Positions 38,094-46,893 are shown, counted from the stretch's first letter. The stretch: DNA of 64,000 nt from Balneola sp. (GCA_017640785.1 JAEPPZ010000008.1:62001-126000), one strand, 5' to 3'. The notes: generated by a model not told the origin, from the sequence alone. Numbers and translations are program-made.

Positions 38094-39303
38094 ATGAATA
38101 AACAATCTCTTCTTTTCCTGGTTGTTCTGTTTTTAACCAGTTCCGTTTCTGCTCAAACTTATTTCCCCGGTAAATGGGATGATTGGGGAAAAAAAGAACC
38201 CTTCTCAACTTGGATTAGATCCTGCTCAAATTGACTCCGCTGTTCAATATGCACAACGAATGGAGACCACTAATCCAAGAAACATGGAAGAAAATCATTA
38301 TGGAACGTTTGGTAGAGAACCATTTGGATATGGAATCGGTCCTTTTAAGGATAGAGGACCACAAACCGGGATCATTATTAAAGATGGATATATAGTTGCT
38401 GAATGAGGAGAATCCTTCAGAGTAGATATGACTCACAGCGTTACCAAAAGCTTTTTATCATATACAGTTGGTCTGGCTTATGATAAAGGATTGATTCGGG
38501 ATGTGAACGATAAAGTAGATCCATACATGGCACCGATCCTGGAAATGCAGTGGGATGATAACAGAAATAAAGCTGATCATTACGGTTCACCAAAAATAAT
38601 GGAGCCTTTTAAAGGAGACCATAATTCAAAGATAACCTGGAATCATCTGTTACGACAAACAAGCGATTGGGAAGGAACTTTGTGGGGAAAACCTGACTGG
38701 GCAGACCGGCCAAGCAGAGAGCAATCTGAATGGGGAAACAGAGAAAGAAAAGAACCGGGAAGTGCATATGAATATAATGATGTCCGTGTAAATGTATTGG
38801 CGTTAGCTGCTATGAATGTTTTAAGAGAGCCATTACCCAAAGTTCTCAGAGAAAATATTATGGATAAAATTGGTGCTTCACCAACATGGCGCTGGCAGGG
38901 TTACGAAAACTCGTGGGTTGTGATCGACGGGCAGCAAATGCAAGCAGTGAGTGGTGGCGGACATTGGGGTGGCGGGATGTTTATTTCTGCCCGGGATCAA
39001 GCCAGATTTGGCCTGTTAACTTTACACAATGGAAACTGGAACGGAGAGCAACTGGTATCAGAGGAGTGGAATAAAATGGCTCAAACTCCAACAGAAGCTC
39101 AAACTGATTACGGATTTATGAACTGGTTTTTAAATACCGACAAGAAACGACTACCCAGCGCTCCCGAAACTGCTTTTTTCCATTTAGGCTCGGGAGTAAA
39201 TATGGTCTATGTAGATCAGGAAAATAATTTGGTAATTGTAGCTCGCTGGATCAAAGGCTCAGCAATGGACGGAATAGTAAGCAGGGTAATTGATGCACTT
39301 TAA
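38094..39303 (+). pseudogene. Broken serine hydrolase (beta-lactamase family), two lesions
   Basis: A signal peptide (MNKQSLLFLVVLF to SAQ) starts at 38094, but the frame shifts at the A7 run near 38188-38194: with one A fewer it continues WGKKNPSQLGLDPAQ. In the second frame a TGA at 38404-38406 interrupts AE-stop-GESFRVDM, where the family has tryptophan (TGG to TGA). The rest is intact to 39303, with the SVTK nucleophile motif in MTHSVTKSFLS, a YNDVRVN Y-x-N motif and HLGSGVN. The relative at 52588 is intact. Either decayed or affected by sequence errors. Confidence 0.85.
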
Positions 39304-39308
39304 TAATC

Positions 39309-40379
39309 TTATTCAAAGGTATTAAGCATACTGAACCTGTTTTGCTTTAATAAACTTGCGGAAGCAGCTTCTGCGTAAGACTGTGCGTTACAATCGTACT
39401 GGATATTAAGATTTCCACTAAGATCAATGTCTAAAAAAGCGCTCGAGTTTTCAGTTGTTCCAACTAGTACACTTCCTTTCAAATCCGGAGTTCCGCGACC
39501 TGTAAAATCAAAAGCGTTTTCAAAAATTATCAAACCGTTAAATTCAAAGTTTCCGGCTACACTTAATGCCCCTTCATATTCTAATTCTCCACCTGAACGA
39601 ATTACCATGATACCATACCCGGTACTAATGCCACCGGATAATTTCGCATAGTTATCTACAAAAAACACTCCCGGATTTTCCTTAGAACCCATACTTCCTT
39701 TATAATTACCTGAAATTTTTTGAACTCCTGCTTTATTTTCTAAACGTGCAATAAGCTCATCTACAGGAGAGTAAGTTAGCTCTGAATCTATTTCTACTTT
39801 TCCTTTTGGACTTAACAAACTTCCCGGACTTAAAAATAAGCCTAGCTCTATTTTGGCTTTTGAAATAGGATCTAATACCGTTACAGCAGGTTTATCTGAG
39901 CACGTCCCGCTTGGATCTGACCCTGACACAGTTGAGCTTCCCCCAATACTAAATCCAAATTGATTTGTTGCTATAGACAATGCTGCTTTAAATTCAGGAA
40001 TAAAACTTAGAGGTTCTTTCGTGAATGTACTTACAATAGTTGATTCCTGATCCAAATAAGTAGCATTGGAATATACTCTGATGGTATCCGGTTCATTTGC
40101 AGTAGCCCCCGTTCCAAGAACTTCATAGTAAAATGATACATCGGCACCTTGTATAGTTTCGGTCCACGGAGAACCTTGCGAAGGGGTCCAGTCTTCATCC
40201 TGATTGATCTTTTCCATTGCTAACTGAATAGTAGCATATGCTACATTCTTACTATGATCATTACTTGCATATTCAGCAGTTTTTTGTACCAACAGTATGC
40301 CTTGTTCATTTAGGCTTAGTTTTACCATCCCAAATATCATTGTGGCTCCTGTTGCAAGGAGAAGCATTGAACGTCCCAT
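39309..40379 (-). CDS. PilX-like pilin-related surface protein, paralogue 2
   Basis: 356 residues: a very short N-terminus (MGRS), a hydrophobic helix at about 4-24, a helical spine (TAEYASNDHSKNVAYATIQLAMEKIN), then beta-rich sequence. About residues 215-310 (KISGNYKGSMGSKENPG onward) are almost identical to the paralogue at 40764, with a beta-helix-like GNFEFNGLIIFENAF segment. No Glu at position 5 and no GFTLIE prepilin site, so class III-like pseudopilin is only an inference. A middle region (about 150-205) is divergent between the paralogues. It lies three bases after the small exported-protein gene. Confidence 0.68.
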   Translation of the reverse strand: MGRSMLLLATGATMIFGMVKLSLNEQGILLVQKTAEYASNDHSKNVAYATIQLAMEKINQDEDWTPSQGSPWTETIQGADVSFYYEVLGTGATANEPDTIRVYSNATYLDQESTIVSTFTKEPLSFIPEFKAALSIATNQFGFSIGGSSTVSGSDPSGTCSDKPAVTVLDPISKAKIELGLFLSPGSLLSPKGKVEIDSELTYSPVDELIARLENKAGVQKISGNYKGSMGSKENPGVFFVDNYAKLSGGISTGYGIMVIRSGGELEYEGALSVAGNFEFNGLIIFENAFDFTGRGTPDLKGSVLVGTTENSSAFLDIDLSGNLNIQYDCNAQSYAEAASASLLKQNRFSMLNTFE

Positions 40380-40382
40380 ATC

Positions 40383-40640
40383 TTAGAAATTAGAAGCTAA
40401 TGATTGTAATTTATCGTCTGTTTCTGAACTTGAAGCAGAGGCATTTGTTTGTTTCCCTATTTCAGAAATAAGAGGGTATGGGCTGGTTTTTTCTACAGGT
40501 TTATTTGCCTGCTCTAATTTAATTTTAATTCTATCCAATCTACTAAGCTCTTCACTATCATTGGAAGCAAACCCCTGAACTAATAGTGCTGTTACTGCAA
40601 CGATGCTTAAAAATTTAAAATTGATTCTTAGAGTTTTCAT
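40383..40640 (-). CDS. Small exported protein in the pilin-like cluster
   Basis: 85 residues: a signal-peptide-like hydrophobic segment at about 8-26 (FLSIVAVTALLVQGFAS), a helical charged stretch (EELSRLDRIKIKLEQANK) and a low-complexity Ser/Asp tail. No family is recognised. It is separated from the first paralogue by a strong minus-strand terminator, so it probably starts a second transcription unit with the gene at 39309. Confidence 0.65.
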   Translation of the reverse strand: MKTLRINFKFLSIVAVTALLVQGFASNDSEELSRLDRIKIKLEQANKPVEKTSPYPLISEIGKQTNASASSSETDDKLQSLASNF

Positions 40641-40710
40641 AGTAGACCTTTTTACATTAAGATTTTCTAATGTTATCGGTCGCTACTTATAACTTCTTAA
40701 GTGATGAGCA

Positions 40711-40743
40711 AAAAAAAAGCGAAAAAAAATTATTTTCGCTTTT
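40711..40743 (-). terminator. Terminator inside the pilin-like cluster
   Basis: On the minus strand an 11-bp stem (AAAAGCGAAAA with TTTTCGCTTTT), a seven-base loop and a run of nine T. It follows the gene at 40764 and separates it from the small exported-protein gene. Confidence 0.85.
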
Positions 40744-40763
40744 CTGATCCTTAGAAGCTCTAT

Positions 40764-41834
40764 TTATTCAAAGGTATTTAACCTGGTATAACGATTTTGT
40801 TTTAGAAGAGCAGCTGAAGCTTGTTGAGCATATCCTTCGGCTGTACAATCGTATTGAAGTTTCAGGTTTCCTCCCAGGTCAATATCAATAACATCATTGT
40901 TACCAGGGGTATTCCCTACTAATACACTTCCATTCAAGTCAGGGGTCCCGCGTCCTGTAAAATCAAATGCGTTTTCAAATATAATAAGACCGTTAAACTC
41001 GAAATTACCTGCTACACTTAACGCTCCTTCGTATTCTAATTCACCACCGGAACGAATTACCATAATTCCATATCCTGCACTGATACCACCGGTTAATTTT
41101 GCGTAATTTTCTACAAAAAATACTCCCGGATTTTCTTCAGAACCCATACTTCCTTTATAATTACCTGAAATTGTTTGGGTACCCGGCAAGCTGGATAGTC
41201 TTGCTACCAACTCATCCACCGGAGAATACTTAATACTTGCATCTATTGAAATTTTGCTATCTGAACTGCTTATATTTGTAATTTTACTCCCTGCTCCAAA
41301 TAAAACTTCATTATATGAGCTAAAGTCAGGAACAGTAACTCCCGGTTTATCCGCGCAAGCACCGGAGGATTCATTACCATTTATACCGGAACTACCACCC
41401 ATATTGAAAGTAAAATTACTGGTTGCAATAGAAAGCGCTGCTTCAAATTCCGGCACAAAGTGTAGTCTTTCTTTAGTAAAGGTACTTATTATAGTCGATT
41501 CCTGATCCAAGTAACTTGCCGTTGAATATACTCTTATAGTATCAGGATCATTAGCAGTAGCGCCAGTTGAAATAGTCTCATAATACAATGAAGTATTAGC
41601 ACCCTCAGTTGTACTGGTCCAAGGGTTTCCTTCTGTAGGCTCCCATGAGCCGTCTTCATTTAAACGTTCCATTGCCAACTGAATAGTAGTATATGCTACA
41701 TTTTTGGCATGATATTCACTAGCATACTCACTCGTATTTAGAGAAAGTTGCTTTTTTTGCCCCAACAAACCCAGCTGTACCATCCCAAATATAATGGTTG
41801 CGCCGGCTGCTAAAATTAACATTGCTCTTCCCAT
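40764..41834 (-). CDS. PilX-like pilin-related surface protein, paralogue 1
   Basis: 356 residues, the same architecture as the gene at 39309: MGRAMLILAAGATIIFG anchor, helical spine NTSEYASEYHAKNVAYTTIQLAMERLN, a divergent middle (about 150-210, with cysteine in GACADKPGV) and a highly conserved C-terminal block with GVFFVENYAKLTGG, GYGIMVIRSGG and DFTGRGTPDLNGSVLVG. Both proteins end in LNTFE. This domain order (hydrophobic N-helix, beta-helix C-terminus) resembles PilX-type minor pilins of other phyla. A strong terminator follows. Confidence 0.68.
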   Translation of the reverse strand: MGRAMLILAAGATIIFGMVQLGLLGQKKQLSLNTSEYASEYHAKNVAYTTIQLAMERLNEDGSWEPTEGNPWTSTTEGANTSLYYETISTGATANDPDTIRVYSTASYLDQESTIISTFTKERLHFVPEFEAALSIATSNFTFNMGGSSGINGNESSGACADKPGVTVPDFSSYNEVLFGAGSKITNISSSDSKISIDASIKYSPVDELVARLSSLPGTQTISGNYKGSMGSEENPGVFFVENYAKLTGGISAGYGIMVIRSGGELEYEGALSVAGNFEFNGLIIFENAFDFTGRGTPDLNGSVLVGNTPGNNDVIDIDLGGNLKLQYDCTAEGYAQQASAALLKQNRYTRLNTFE

Positions 41835-41844
41835 AACTGTGTAC

Positions 41845-42450
41845 CTATAAGTTGCTTGTTAGGTTTCTTGGCGTGAATCTCTTTGTCCAAAGAGTAGTTA
41901 TATAATTGCTATTCCCGCCATATGTAGCCGAGATTAATTCTGAACTCTGAATTTCTACAGCTACCTCTATTTGTTTTATATTATCTATATCTGATGACGA
42001 TAAAGGTGTACTTAATGGAGTTGTGCTCCCATATGAATCATAATACTTTAAACTAAAGGCCGTAACTCCTAACATAATATCTGTAACATCAGAGTCTACC
42101 GTTCTTCTCAGAATTTTATCATTAGGGTTGGTGGTAGAAGTAACATCTTCAGTGGTCAGTTCCCAGGTTACTCTTTCAATGGATCCATCTACACTATTAT
42201 CAAGATTGCTTTTAAAAGTAATTTTAGTCGAATCTGCTTCTACTATTAAAGAATCAATTACTGAATTAAAAGCGAACCCTATTTTTGGAAAATCATTTGA
42301 TATCACTGATTGGATATCAATTTTTTGAGATTGCTTTGATTGGGAAACCACAAGCTCAGTGGAATTATTACTAACTCCAAGATTCATATAAGCAAGCATT
42401 AGCAACAATACGCCGGCAATAATAAATGATGTAAGAATATTAATATTCAT
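41845..42450 (-). CDS. Pilin-like membrane-anchored protein
   Basis: 201 residues beginning with a hydrophobic helix after a four-residue leader (ILTSFIIAGVLLLMLAYMNLGV), a spine and then a beta-rich domain with DNSVDGSIERVTWELTTEDV and IKQIEVAVEIQSSE, reminiscent of PulJ/PilW-type minor pseudopilins. No consensus prepilin cleavage site is visible. It lies 10 bases upstream of the first paralogue and 11 downstream of the next gene, so all three form one operon. Confidence 0.65.
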   Translation of the reverse strand: MNINILTSFIIAGVLLLMLAYMNLGVSNNSTELVVSQSKQSQKIDIQSVISNDFPKIGFAFNSVIDSLIVEADSTKITFKSNLDNSVDGSIERVTWELTTEDVTSTTNPNDKILRRTVDSDVTDIMLGVTAFSLKYYDSYGSTTPLSTPLSSSDIDNIKQIEVAVEIQSSELISATYGGNSNYITTLWTKRFTPRNLTSNL

Positions 42451-42461
42451 AATTTATGATC

Positions 42462-42974
42462 TTATTCTGCGTAATAACTTCTAATTGTTGTGAATGTATA
42501 TCTTTTCAAAGTAGTACCGTCATTTTCAGTTAAGTATTGATTTGAAATGGTAATACTCATCTCTTTCAGTGTAGTTTTAGAATTTGTTGAATTATACGAA
42601 TCGTCTAAGTAGTACACAGAAATCTCAACATCAAAACTACCTAAATCTGTTGTAACTGTACCTGTATACCCATCATAATCATCGAAATCGTCAAATGTAT
42701 TCTTATTATTTCCATTTTCTGAACCATCAAGACCTATATTCGAAAAGTCTGAAGGTATATTTACCGGCACAAAACCGGTTACTGTTTCCTCATCAAATGC
42801 GAGAACTCTTGACTCTTCCATAATGTCCTGAGCAATTGCGGTAACACCTACCTCATACTCGTTGGATATCAGAAGTTGGGTATTTGCCAAATTAGAGCGG
42901 TTTGCAGATTGTACAAGCAATGAAACCAAAAGCATTGCCCCAATAACTTGTAAAACATCAGAATAATCGTTCAT
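42462..42974 (-). CDS. Pilin-like membrane-anchored protein, first gene of the cluster
   Basis: 170 residues with a single N-terminal hydrophobic helix (VLQVIGAMLLVSLLVQSAN), a helical spine (LANTQLLISNEYEVGVTAIAQDIMEESRVLAF) and a beta-rich Asp/Gly-rich C-terminal part (DDFDDYDGYTGTVTTDLGSFDVEISVYY). The pattern is that of a minor pilin or secretion pseudopilin. It heads the operon; 243 bases of AT-rich sequence upstream, shared with the divergent gene at 43218, would hold its promoter. Confidence 0.65.
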   Translation of the reverse strand: MNDYSDVLQVIGAMLLVSLLVQSANRSNLANTQLLISNEYEVGVTAIAQDIMEESRVLAFDEETVTGFVPVNIPSDFSNIGLDGSENGNNKNTFDDFDDYDGYTGTVTTDLGSFDVEISVYYLDDSYNSTNSKTTLKEMSITISNQYLTENDGTTLKRYTFTTIRSYYAE

Positions 42975-43217
42975 ATCTACTTATTGATTGTGGATAACAG
43001 TATACGAAGCATGTAAACCATTAGATGTTTTTTATACAATATCTAACTTTGATAAAAAAAACCTAATGAAAAATGTCTCTTTTTGTTAATTATCGGTGCT
43101 TTTTCATCTTATTAAAGATTAATCTATCATCTTGACGCATTGCATCCAATTAAAAGAGCGTCTTGTTATTAATTTGTTACTAAATGTAATTATAATGTCA
43201 GTACAAAAAGTAAAATA

Positions 43218-43865
43218 ATGGGTAAAAAAGCTATTTTAATTGGTGCTACAGGACTGGTTGGGTTACATATCCTTCAACTTTTATTATTGGATGAGAGATA
43301 TGAATCGATAAAAGTATTACACCGTCGTAGTACAGGGATTTCTCACCAAAAACTAACTGAACATATCATTGATTTTGATGATCAAGAATCATGGAAGGCT
43401 TTTGTTTCCGGAGATCATCTGTTTTCAGCATTAGGAACAACCCTTAAAAAAGCCGGGAGTAAAGACGCTCAGTATAAGATTGATTACACCTATCAGTATG
43501 AGTTCGCTAAAACCGCTTCTGAAAATGGGGTTTCCAACTATGCTTTGGTTTCATCTTTAGGAGCCAACCCCGATTCCGGTTCCTTTTATCCTCGCATTAA
43601 AGGAGAATTGGATGAAGCTGTCCAAGATCTGCCTTTTGATAACACATTAATTCTAAGGCCTTCTTTTCTGGATGGAAGCCGGGATGAATTTCGATTGGGA
43701 GAACGCATCGGAATAGCAATAGCTAAAGTAGTTTGCAAAATACCTGGACTTAAAAAATATCACCCTATAAAAGCCGAAACCGTTGCAAAAGCGATGATAG
43801 AAGGGTTGAATTCTAAACAGGGTAAACACATTTTTGAAGCTCAGGAAATCCACTCTTTAGTATAG
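43218..43865 (+). CDS. NAD(P)-binding Rossmann-fold protein (HTATIP2-like)
   Basis: 215 residues of the atypical short-chain dehydrogenase type. The dinucleotide-binding motif is GATGLVGLHIL at about 8-18, with LFSALGTTLKKAGSKDAQYKIDYTY, NYALVSSLGANPDSGSFYPRIKGELD and LRPSFLDGSRDEFR following, as in the human CC3/TIP30-like family. It could be an oxidoreductase or an NADPH-sensing protein. It stands alone, convergent with the WYL gene. Confidence 0.83.
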   Translation: MGKKAILIGATGLVGLHILQLLLLDERYESIKVLHRRSTGISHQKLTEHIIDFDDQESWKAFVSGDHLFSALGTTLKKAGSKDAQYKIDYTYQYEFAKTASENGVSNYALVSSLGANPDSGSFYPRIKGELDEAVQDLPFDNTLILRPSFLDGSRDEFRLGERIGIAIAKVVCKIPGLKKYHPIKAETVAKAMIEGLNSKQGKHIFEAQEIHSLV

Positions 43866-43924
43866 CTCTTTTCTCGGTTTCTGGTTTCAATTTCAAGTAT
43901 TAATAAAGTTCAGGATTTGTTTTA

Positions 43925-44956
43925 TCACCTCTTTTCTGGAAAGTCCGGATTATCATAATGCGCAACAGCCACTCTCAGCTTCTTATCTATTCTGGTTACC
44001 AAAGCCTGTGGTGCTAATACTTTAACAGAGTCTCCGAATCCCAGAATTTTACTTTCCAATTCGAAGTTAAGCTGAACTTCCAGTGTAATAATTATCCCGC
44101 CTTTTACTTTGTCTACCAACTGTTGAGAGGGATGTATTGGTTTAGTTAAAACGTAAGGAGCATGATTGTATCCAACGAAAAGTCTTACTGTTCTCGGTTT
44201 CATATTTGGGCTGACCGTGACCCCAACTACATTTTTGTAATACTCTTTTGCATTCAGGTCTGTTTGAATATATTCTGATTTTTCTGCCTTTTTAATTTCT
44301 ATAATCCGATCTAAAGCAAGATTAATTGGATGAGATCCTTCTTTCTTGATGCCGATAACAAACCAACGGTTATTGTATTCTTTCAAAAACTGCGGATGAA
44401 ACTCAAATTCACCGGGCTGTCTGGCTCTGAAAGATTGGTAAGTAATTAAAAGCACCTGCTCTTTATGTACTGCCTGATACAAGTCATCCAAAAAGTGTAA
44501 ACCTTTTAAACCTTCGTTCTTTTCAAAGTCTATGATTGAACGGGAGTTTGTTTTGGTTGTATAGACCTTATCTTCAAGACGTTTGATCATATCGTCCATG
44601 TCATCAAAATGTGAAAAACCCTTGAATTGCTTCAAGACTTCGACAACCTCGTTCAAAGTTCCCATATCCTGATCAGTTAGTGGGATATTGGTGATAGAAT
44701 AGTCTGCATCTGTATAGGTGTAGTATTTTCTATCCTTCACTTCTATAGGAGCGTTGTAGCCAAGTTTATCCGACCTCATGATCTGAATATCACTTTGTAT
44801 AGTTCGCCTACTTACTCCTTTATCAATGCCTTCGTATTCATAAAGCGCTTCTGAACATTCATGAATAAGATCGTCAAGTGTCCAGAGTCGTTGCCTGTTT
44901 CTCAAACATTTGTCAATGGTTTTATAGCGAATTAAAGCATTTCTATTTGCAGGCAT
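43925..44956 (-). CDS. WYL-domain transcriptional regulator
   Basis: 343 residues. An N-terminal DNA-binding winged-helix-like part (about 1-90, RYKTIDKCLRNRQRLWTLDDLIHECSEALYEYEG, SRRTIQSDIQIMR) is followed by a WYL domain (about 170-245, LLITYQSFRARQPGEFEFHPQFLKEYNNRWFVIGI) and a WCX-like C-terminal region. WYL proteins sense nucleic-acid-type or nucleotide ligands and usually control DNA-damage or defence genes. It is divergent from the rsr gene, with a 104-base intergenic region holding a 22-bp element that recurs before rtcB. In the known rtcBA operons this place is taken by the sigma-54 activator RtcR. Confidence 0.88.
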   Translation of the reverse strand: MPANRNALIRYKTIDKCLRNRQRLWTLDDLIHECSEALYEYEGIDKGVSRRTIQSDIQIMRSDKLGYNAPIEVKDRKYYTYTDADYSITNIPLTDQDMGTLNEVVEVLKQFKGFSHFDDMDDMIKRLEDKVYTTKTNSRSIIDFEKNEGLKGLHFLDDLYQAVHKEQVLLITYQSFRARQPGEFEFHPQFLKEYNNRWFVIGIKKEGSHPINLALDRIIEIKKAEKSEYIQTDLNAKEYYKNVVGVTVSPNMKPRTVRLFVGYNHAPYVLTKPIHPSQQLVDKVKGGIIITLEVQLNFELESKILGFGDSVKVLAPQALVTRIDKKLRVAVAHYDNPDFPEKR

Positions 44957-44990
44957 TCCAATTTTTTTAAAGAAAGTAGAAAATATTTTT

Positions 44991-45012
44991 AACTACGCAA
45001 AAAGGTTGCGCA
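44991..45012 (+). promoter_or_regulatory. 22-bp element upstream of rsr, copy 1
   Basis: AACTACGCAAAAAGG continues to TTGCGCA at 45012. It is 21/22 identical to 47240-47261, lies 48 bases before the rsr ATG and 34 bases from the WYL gene start, and has internal CGCAA/TTGCG dyad symmetry. Likely an operator or promoter element of this locus. Confidence 0.65.
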
Positions 45013-45060
45013 CTTCGCCATTATCATTCTTTCGAACAAGGAAACAAACTCCTCAGAATT

Positions 45061-46590
45061 ATGAAATTCAACATACTAACAAGAAAGAAAAAACAAGTTA
45101 TTAATTTCGAAGGTGCAAAAGCGATCAAGCTTTCACCAGAGATGGAATTATACAGCGCAGTTGTAACTTCAGGACTTGGAAACAAATTTTACACTTCTGA
45201 GGAAGAGAGAATCTCAAGAATCAGAGCTTTGATTTGCCAAACGGATCCTGAGTTTGTTGCTAAACTTGCCGTATACGCAAGAACCAAAATGAATCTTCGA
45301 TCTATTCCACTTGTGTTGATTACCGAATTGGCAAAGATCCACCAAGGAGACAGCTTGGTTAGCAATACTGTTACATCCGTAATCCAAAGAGCAGACGAAA
45401 TCACGGAATTGCTGGCTTGTTATACTTTAGCTAATGAAAGAACCGGCTATAAAAAACTAAACAAGCTTTCTAAACAAATTCAGAAAGGGTTAGGAAATTC
45501 TTTTAATCGTTTTGATGAATATCAATTCGCAAAATATGATCGCCAAACTGAGATCTCTTTAAAAGATGCATTGTTTTTGGTTCGCCCAAAAGCTAAAAGT
45601 GATTCCCAACAAGCAATTTTTGACAAAATTGCGGAAGAACAATTAGAAACCCCATACACATGGGAAGTCGAGTTATCTCAAACTGGGCAGGTAGACTATT
45701 CTACTCCTCAAGAGAAAGCTGACGCATTCCGCAATAAGTGGGAAGAGCTAATTGCGAGCAACAGGCTTGGATATATGGCACTACTTCGAAATATCAGAAA
45801 CATTCTGGAAGCCGGAGTGCGTGCTGAATACATTGAAATCGCCGGAAACAGAATACGAAGCGAAAGTGAAGTTGCGCGATCCAGACAATTGCCTTTTCGT
45901 TTTCTATCTGCATACAGAGAAATTCAAAAAGTGGAAAACGAATTCACTTCCTATTTTTTGGACTGCCTTGAAGAAGCCGTTAGTTATTCAATTTCTAATC
46001 TGAAAGGATTTGGATTGTATACCAAAATACTTATTGCGTGCGATGTATCAAGTTCTATGTATTGTCAGTTATCACCAAAGAGTAAAATCCGTTGTTATGA
46101 TATCGGATTACTACTTGGAATGTTAATGAACAGTAAAAGTAAGAATGTCATTACCGGAATATTTGGTAGCAAATGGAAACCATACTCATTGCCATCAAAA
46201 CAAATTCTGGCCAATACACAATTGCTTAATAGCATTGAAGGAAGTGTAGGTTACTCCACAAACGGATTTAAAGTGATCTCATCACTTATCAAAAAAGGTA
46301 AAGTAGTTGATAAGGTAATGATGTTTACTGACTGTCAAATGTGGGATAGCTCAGGAGGCCAAAACTCGATCCAAAAATTATGGAAAGAGTATAAAGCCAC
46401 GATTGCACCTAGCGCGAAGCTTTATTTATTTGACCTTGCCGGATATGGAAATACCCCTCTGAGAGTTGAGCAGAATGATGTTTTTCTTATCGCCGGCTGG
46501 TCGGACAAAATATTTGACGTATTGACCGCTCTTGAAAATGGCGAAAGCACGCTTTCCCAAATAAAGAGCATAAAATTAAACTCCGATTAA
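45061..46590 (+). CDS. rsr: Ro60-like RNA-binding protein (TROVE and vWA domains)
   Basis: 509 residues. The N-terminal TROVE HEAT-like ring (about 1-300) contains LAVYARTKMNLRSIPLVLITELAK, ADEITELLACYTLANERTG and RFLSAYREIQ. The C-terminal vWA domain starts near 325 and has the MIDAS motif D328-V-S330-S-S332 in ACDVSSSMYC. Ro60/Rsr proteins bind Y RNAs and misfolded or damaged RNAs; this one sits directly before five Y-RNA-like genes and an RtcB RNA ligase gene and is divergent from a WYL regulator. A terminator-like hairpin overlaps its stop codon. Confidence 0.93.
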   Translation: MKFNILTRKKKQVINFEGAKAIKLSPEMELYSAVVTSGLGNKFYTSEEERISRIRALICQTDPEFVAKLAVYARTKMNLRSIPLVLITELAKIHQGDSLVSNTVTSVIQRADEITELLACYTLANERTGYKKLNKLSKQIQKGLGNSFNRFDEYQFAKYDRQTEISLKDALFLVRPKAKSDSQQAIFDKIAEEQLETPYTWEVELSQTGQVDYSTPQEKADAFRNKWEELIASNRLGYMALLRNIRNILEAGVRAEYIEIAGNRIRSESEVARSRQLPFRFLSAYREIQKVENEFTSYFLDCLEEAVSYSISNLKGFGLYTKILIACDVSSSMYCQLSPKSKIRCYDIGLLLGMLMNSKSKNVITGIFGSKWKPYSLPSKQILANTQLLNSIEGSVGYSTNGFKVISSLIKKGKVVDKVMMFTDCQMWDSSGGQNSIQKLWKEYKATIAPSAKLYLFDLAGYGNTPLRVEQNDVFLIAGWSDKIFDVLTALENGESTLSQIKSIKLNSD

Positions 46591-46605
46591 ATTCGGAGTT
46601 CTTTT
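46579..46605 (+). terminator. Terminator-like hairpin overlapping the rsr stop codon
   Basis: AACTCCGA (46579-46586) pairs with TCGGAGTT (46593-46600) around a six-base loop, followed by CTTTTT. It overlaps the last codons of rsr and the first base of the closing stem of the first Y RNA, so it may be a terminator, a processing site, or an alternative structure competing with that RNA. Confidence 0.6.
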
Positions 46606-46728
46606 TGGATGTTGTAGAGTTAAGATACTTCGCGCCAATCAATGGGGAGGATATAACCAAAGAGTTATACCGGGTTCAACTCCCGGCAAGCAATGCCCTG
46701 CTCTTAACCCGAATGTCGCTCCAAAAAG
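46601..46728 (+). ncRNA. Y RNA-like ncRNA 1 (T-arm-bearing)
   Basis: Closing stem 46601-46609 with 46720-46728 (9 bp, CTTTTTGGA/TCCAAAAAG); conserved internal loop TGTTGTAG / GAATGTCGC; upper stem GTTAAGA/TCTTAAC at 46619-46625 and 46702-46708; then the shared TACTTCG at 46626-46632. The insert has a hairpin TATAAC/GTTATA at 46652-46669 and a perfect T-arm with CCGGG/CCCGG stem and 7-base TTCAACT loop at 46670-46686. Only part of the tRNA fold is recognisable. A GTTTTTATT tail follows. Confidence 0.78.
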
Positions 46729-46742
46729 GTTTTTATTGATTT

Positions 46743-46876
46743 GATTGAGTGTTGTAGATGAGTCTTACTTCGCCTATTCCGCGCATGGTCGCTGGTTCGA
46801 ACCCAGCCTCTGAAGAAATTCAGAGTAGCTCAGTTGGTAGAGCATGTTATGTGGCTCATCGCCTGTTACCTCAATC
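46743..46876 (+). ncRNA. yrlA: Y RNA-like ncRNA 2 (circularly permuted tRNA mimic, YrlA type)
   Basis: Closing stem GATTGAG/CTCAATC (46743-46749 with 46870-46876), core TGTTGTAG / GCCTGTTAC, upper stem GATGAGTC/GGCTCATC with the loop bases slightly reordered, then TACTTCG at 46766-46772. The insert runs T-arm (GCTGG-TTCGAAC-CCAGC, 46791-46807), a 7-bp acceptor-like hairpin closed by GAAA (46808-46825), TA, and an intact D-arm GCTC-AGTTGGTA-GAGC (46828-46843). That is a tRNA with its ends joined and opened in the anticodon arm, the architecture known for YrlA Y RNAs. Confidence 0.87.
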
Positions 46877-46893
46877 TTTATTTATTGAATAAA

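Noticed and set aside
38404-38406. TGA read as tryptophan
   Set aside because: TGA is used as a normal stop (recF, nadA) and the same gene has an independent frameshift.
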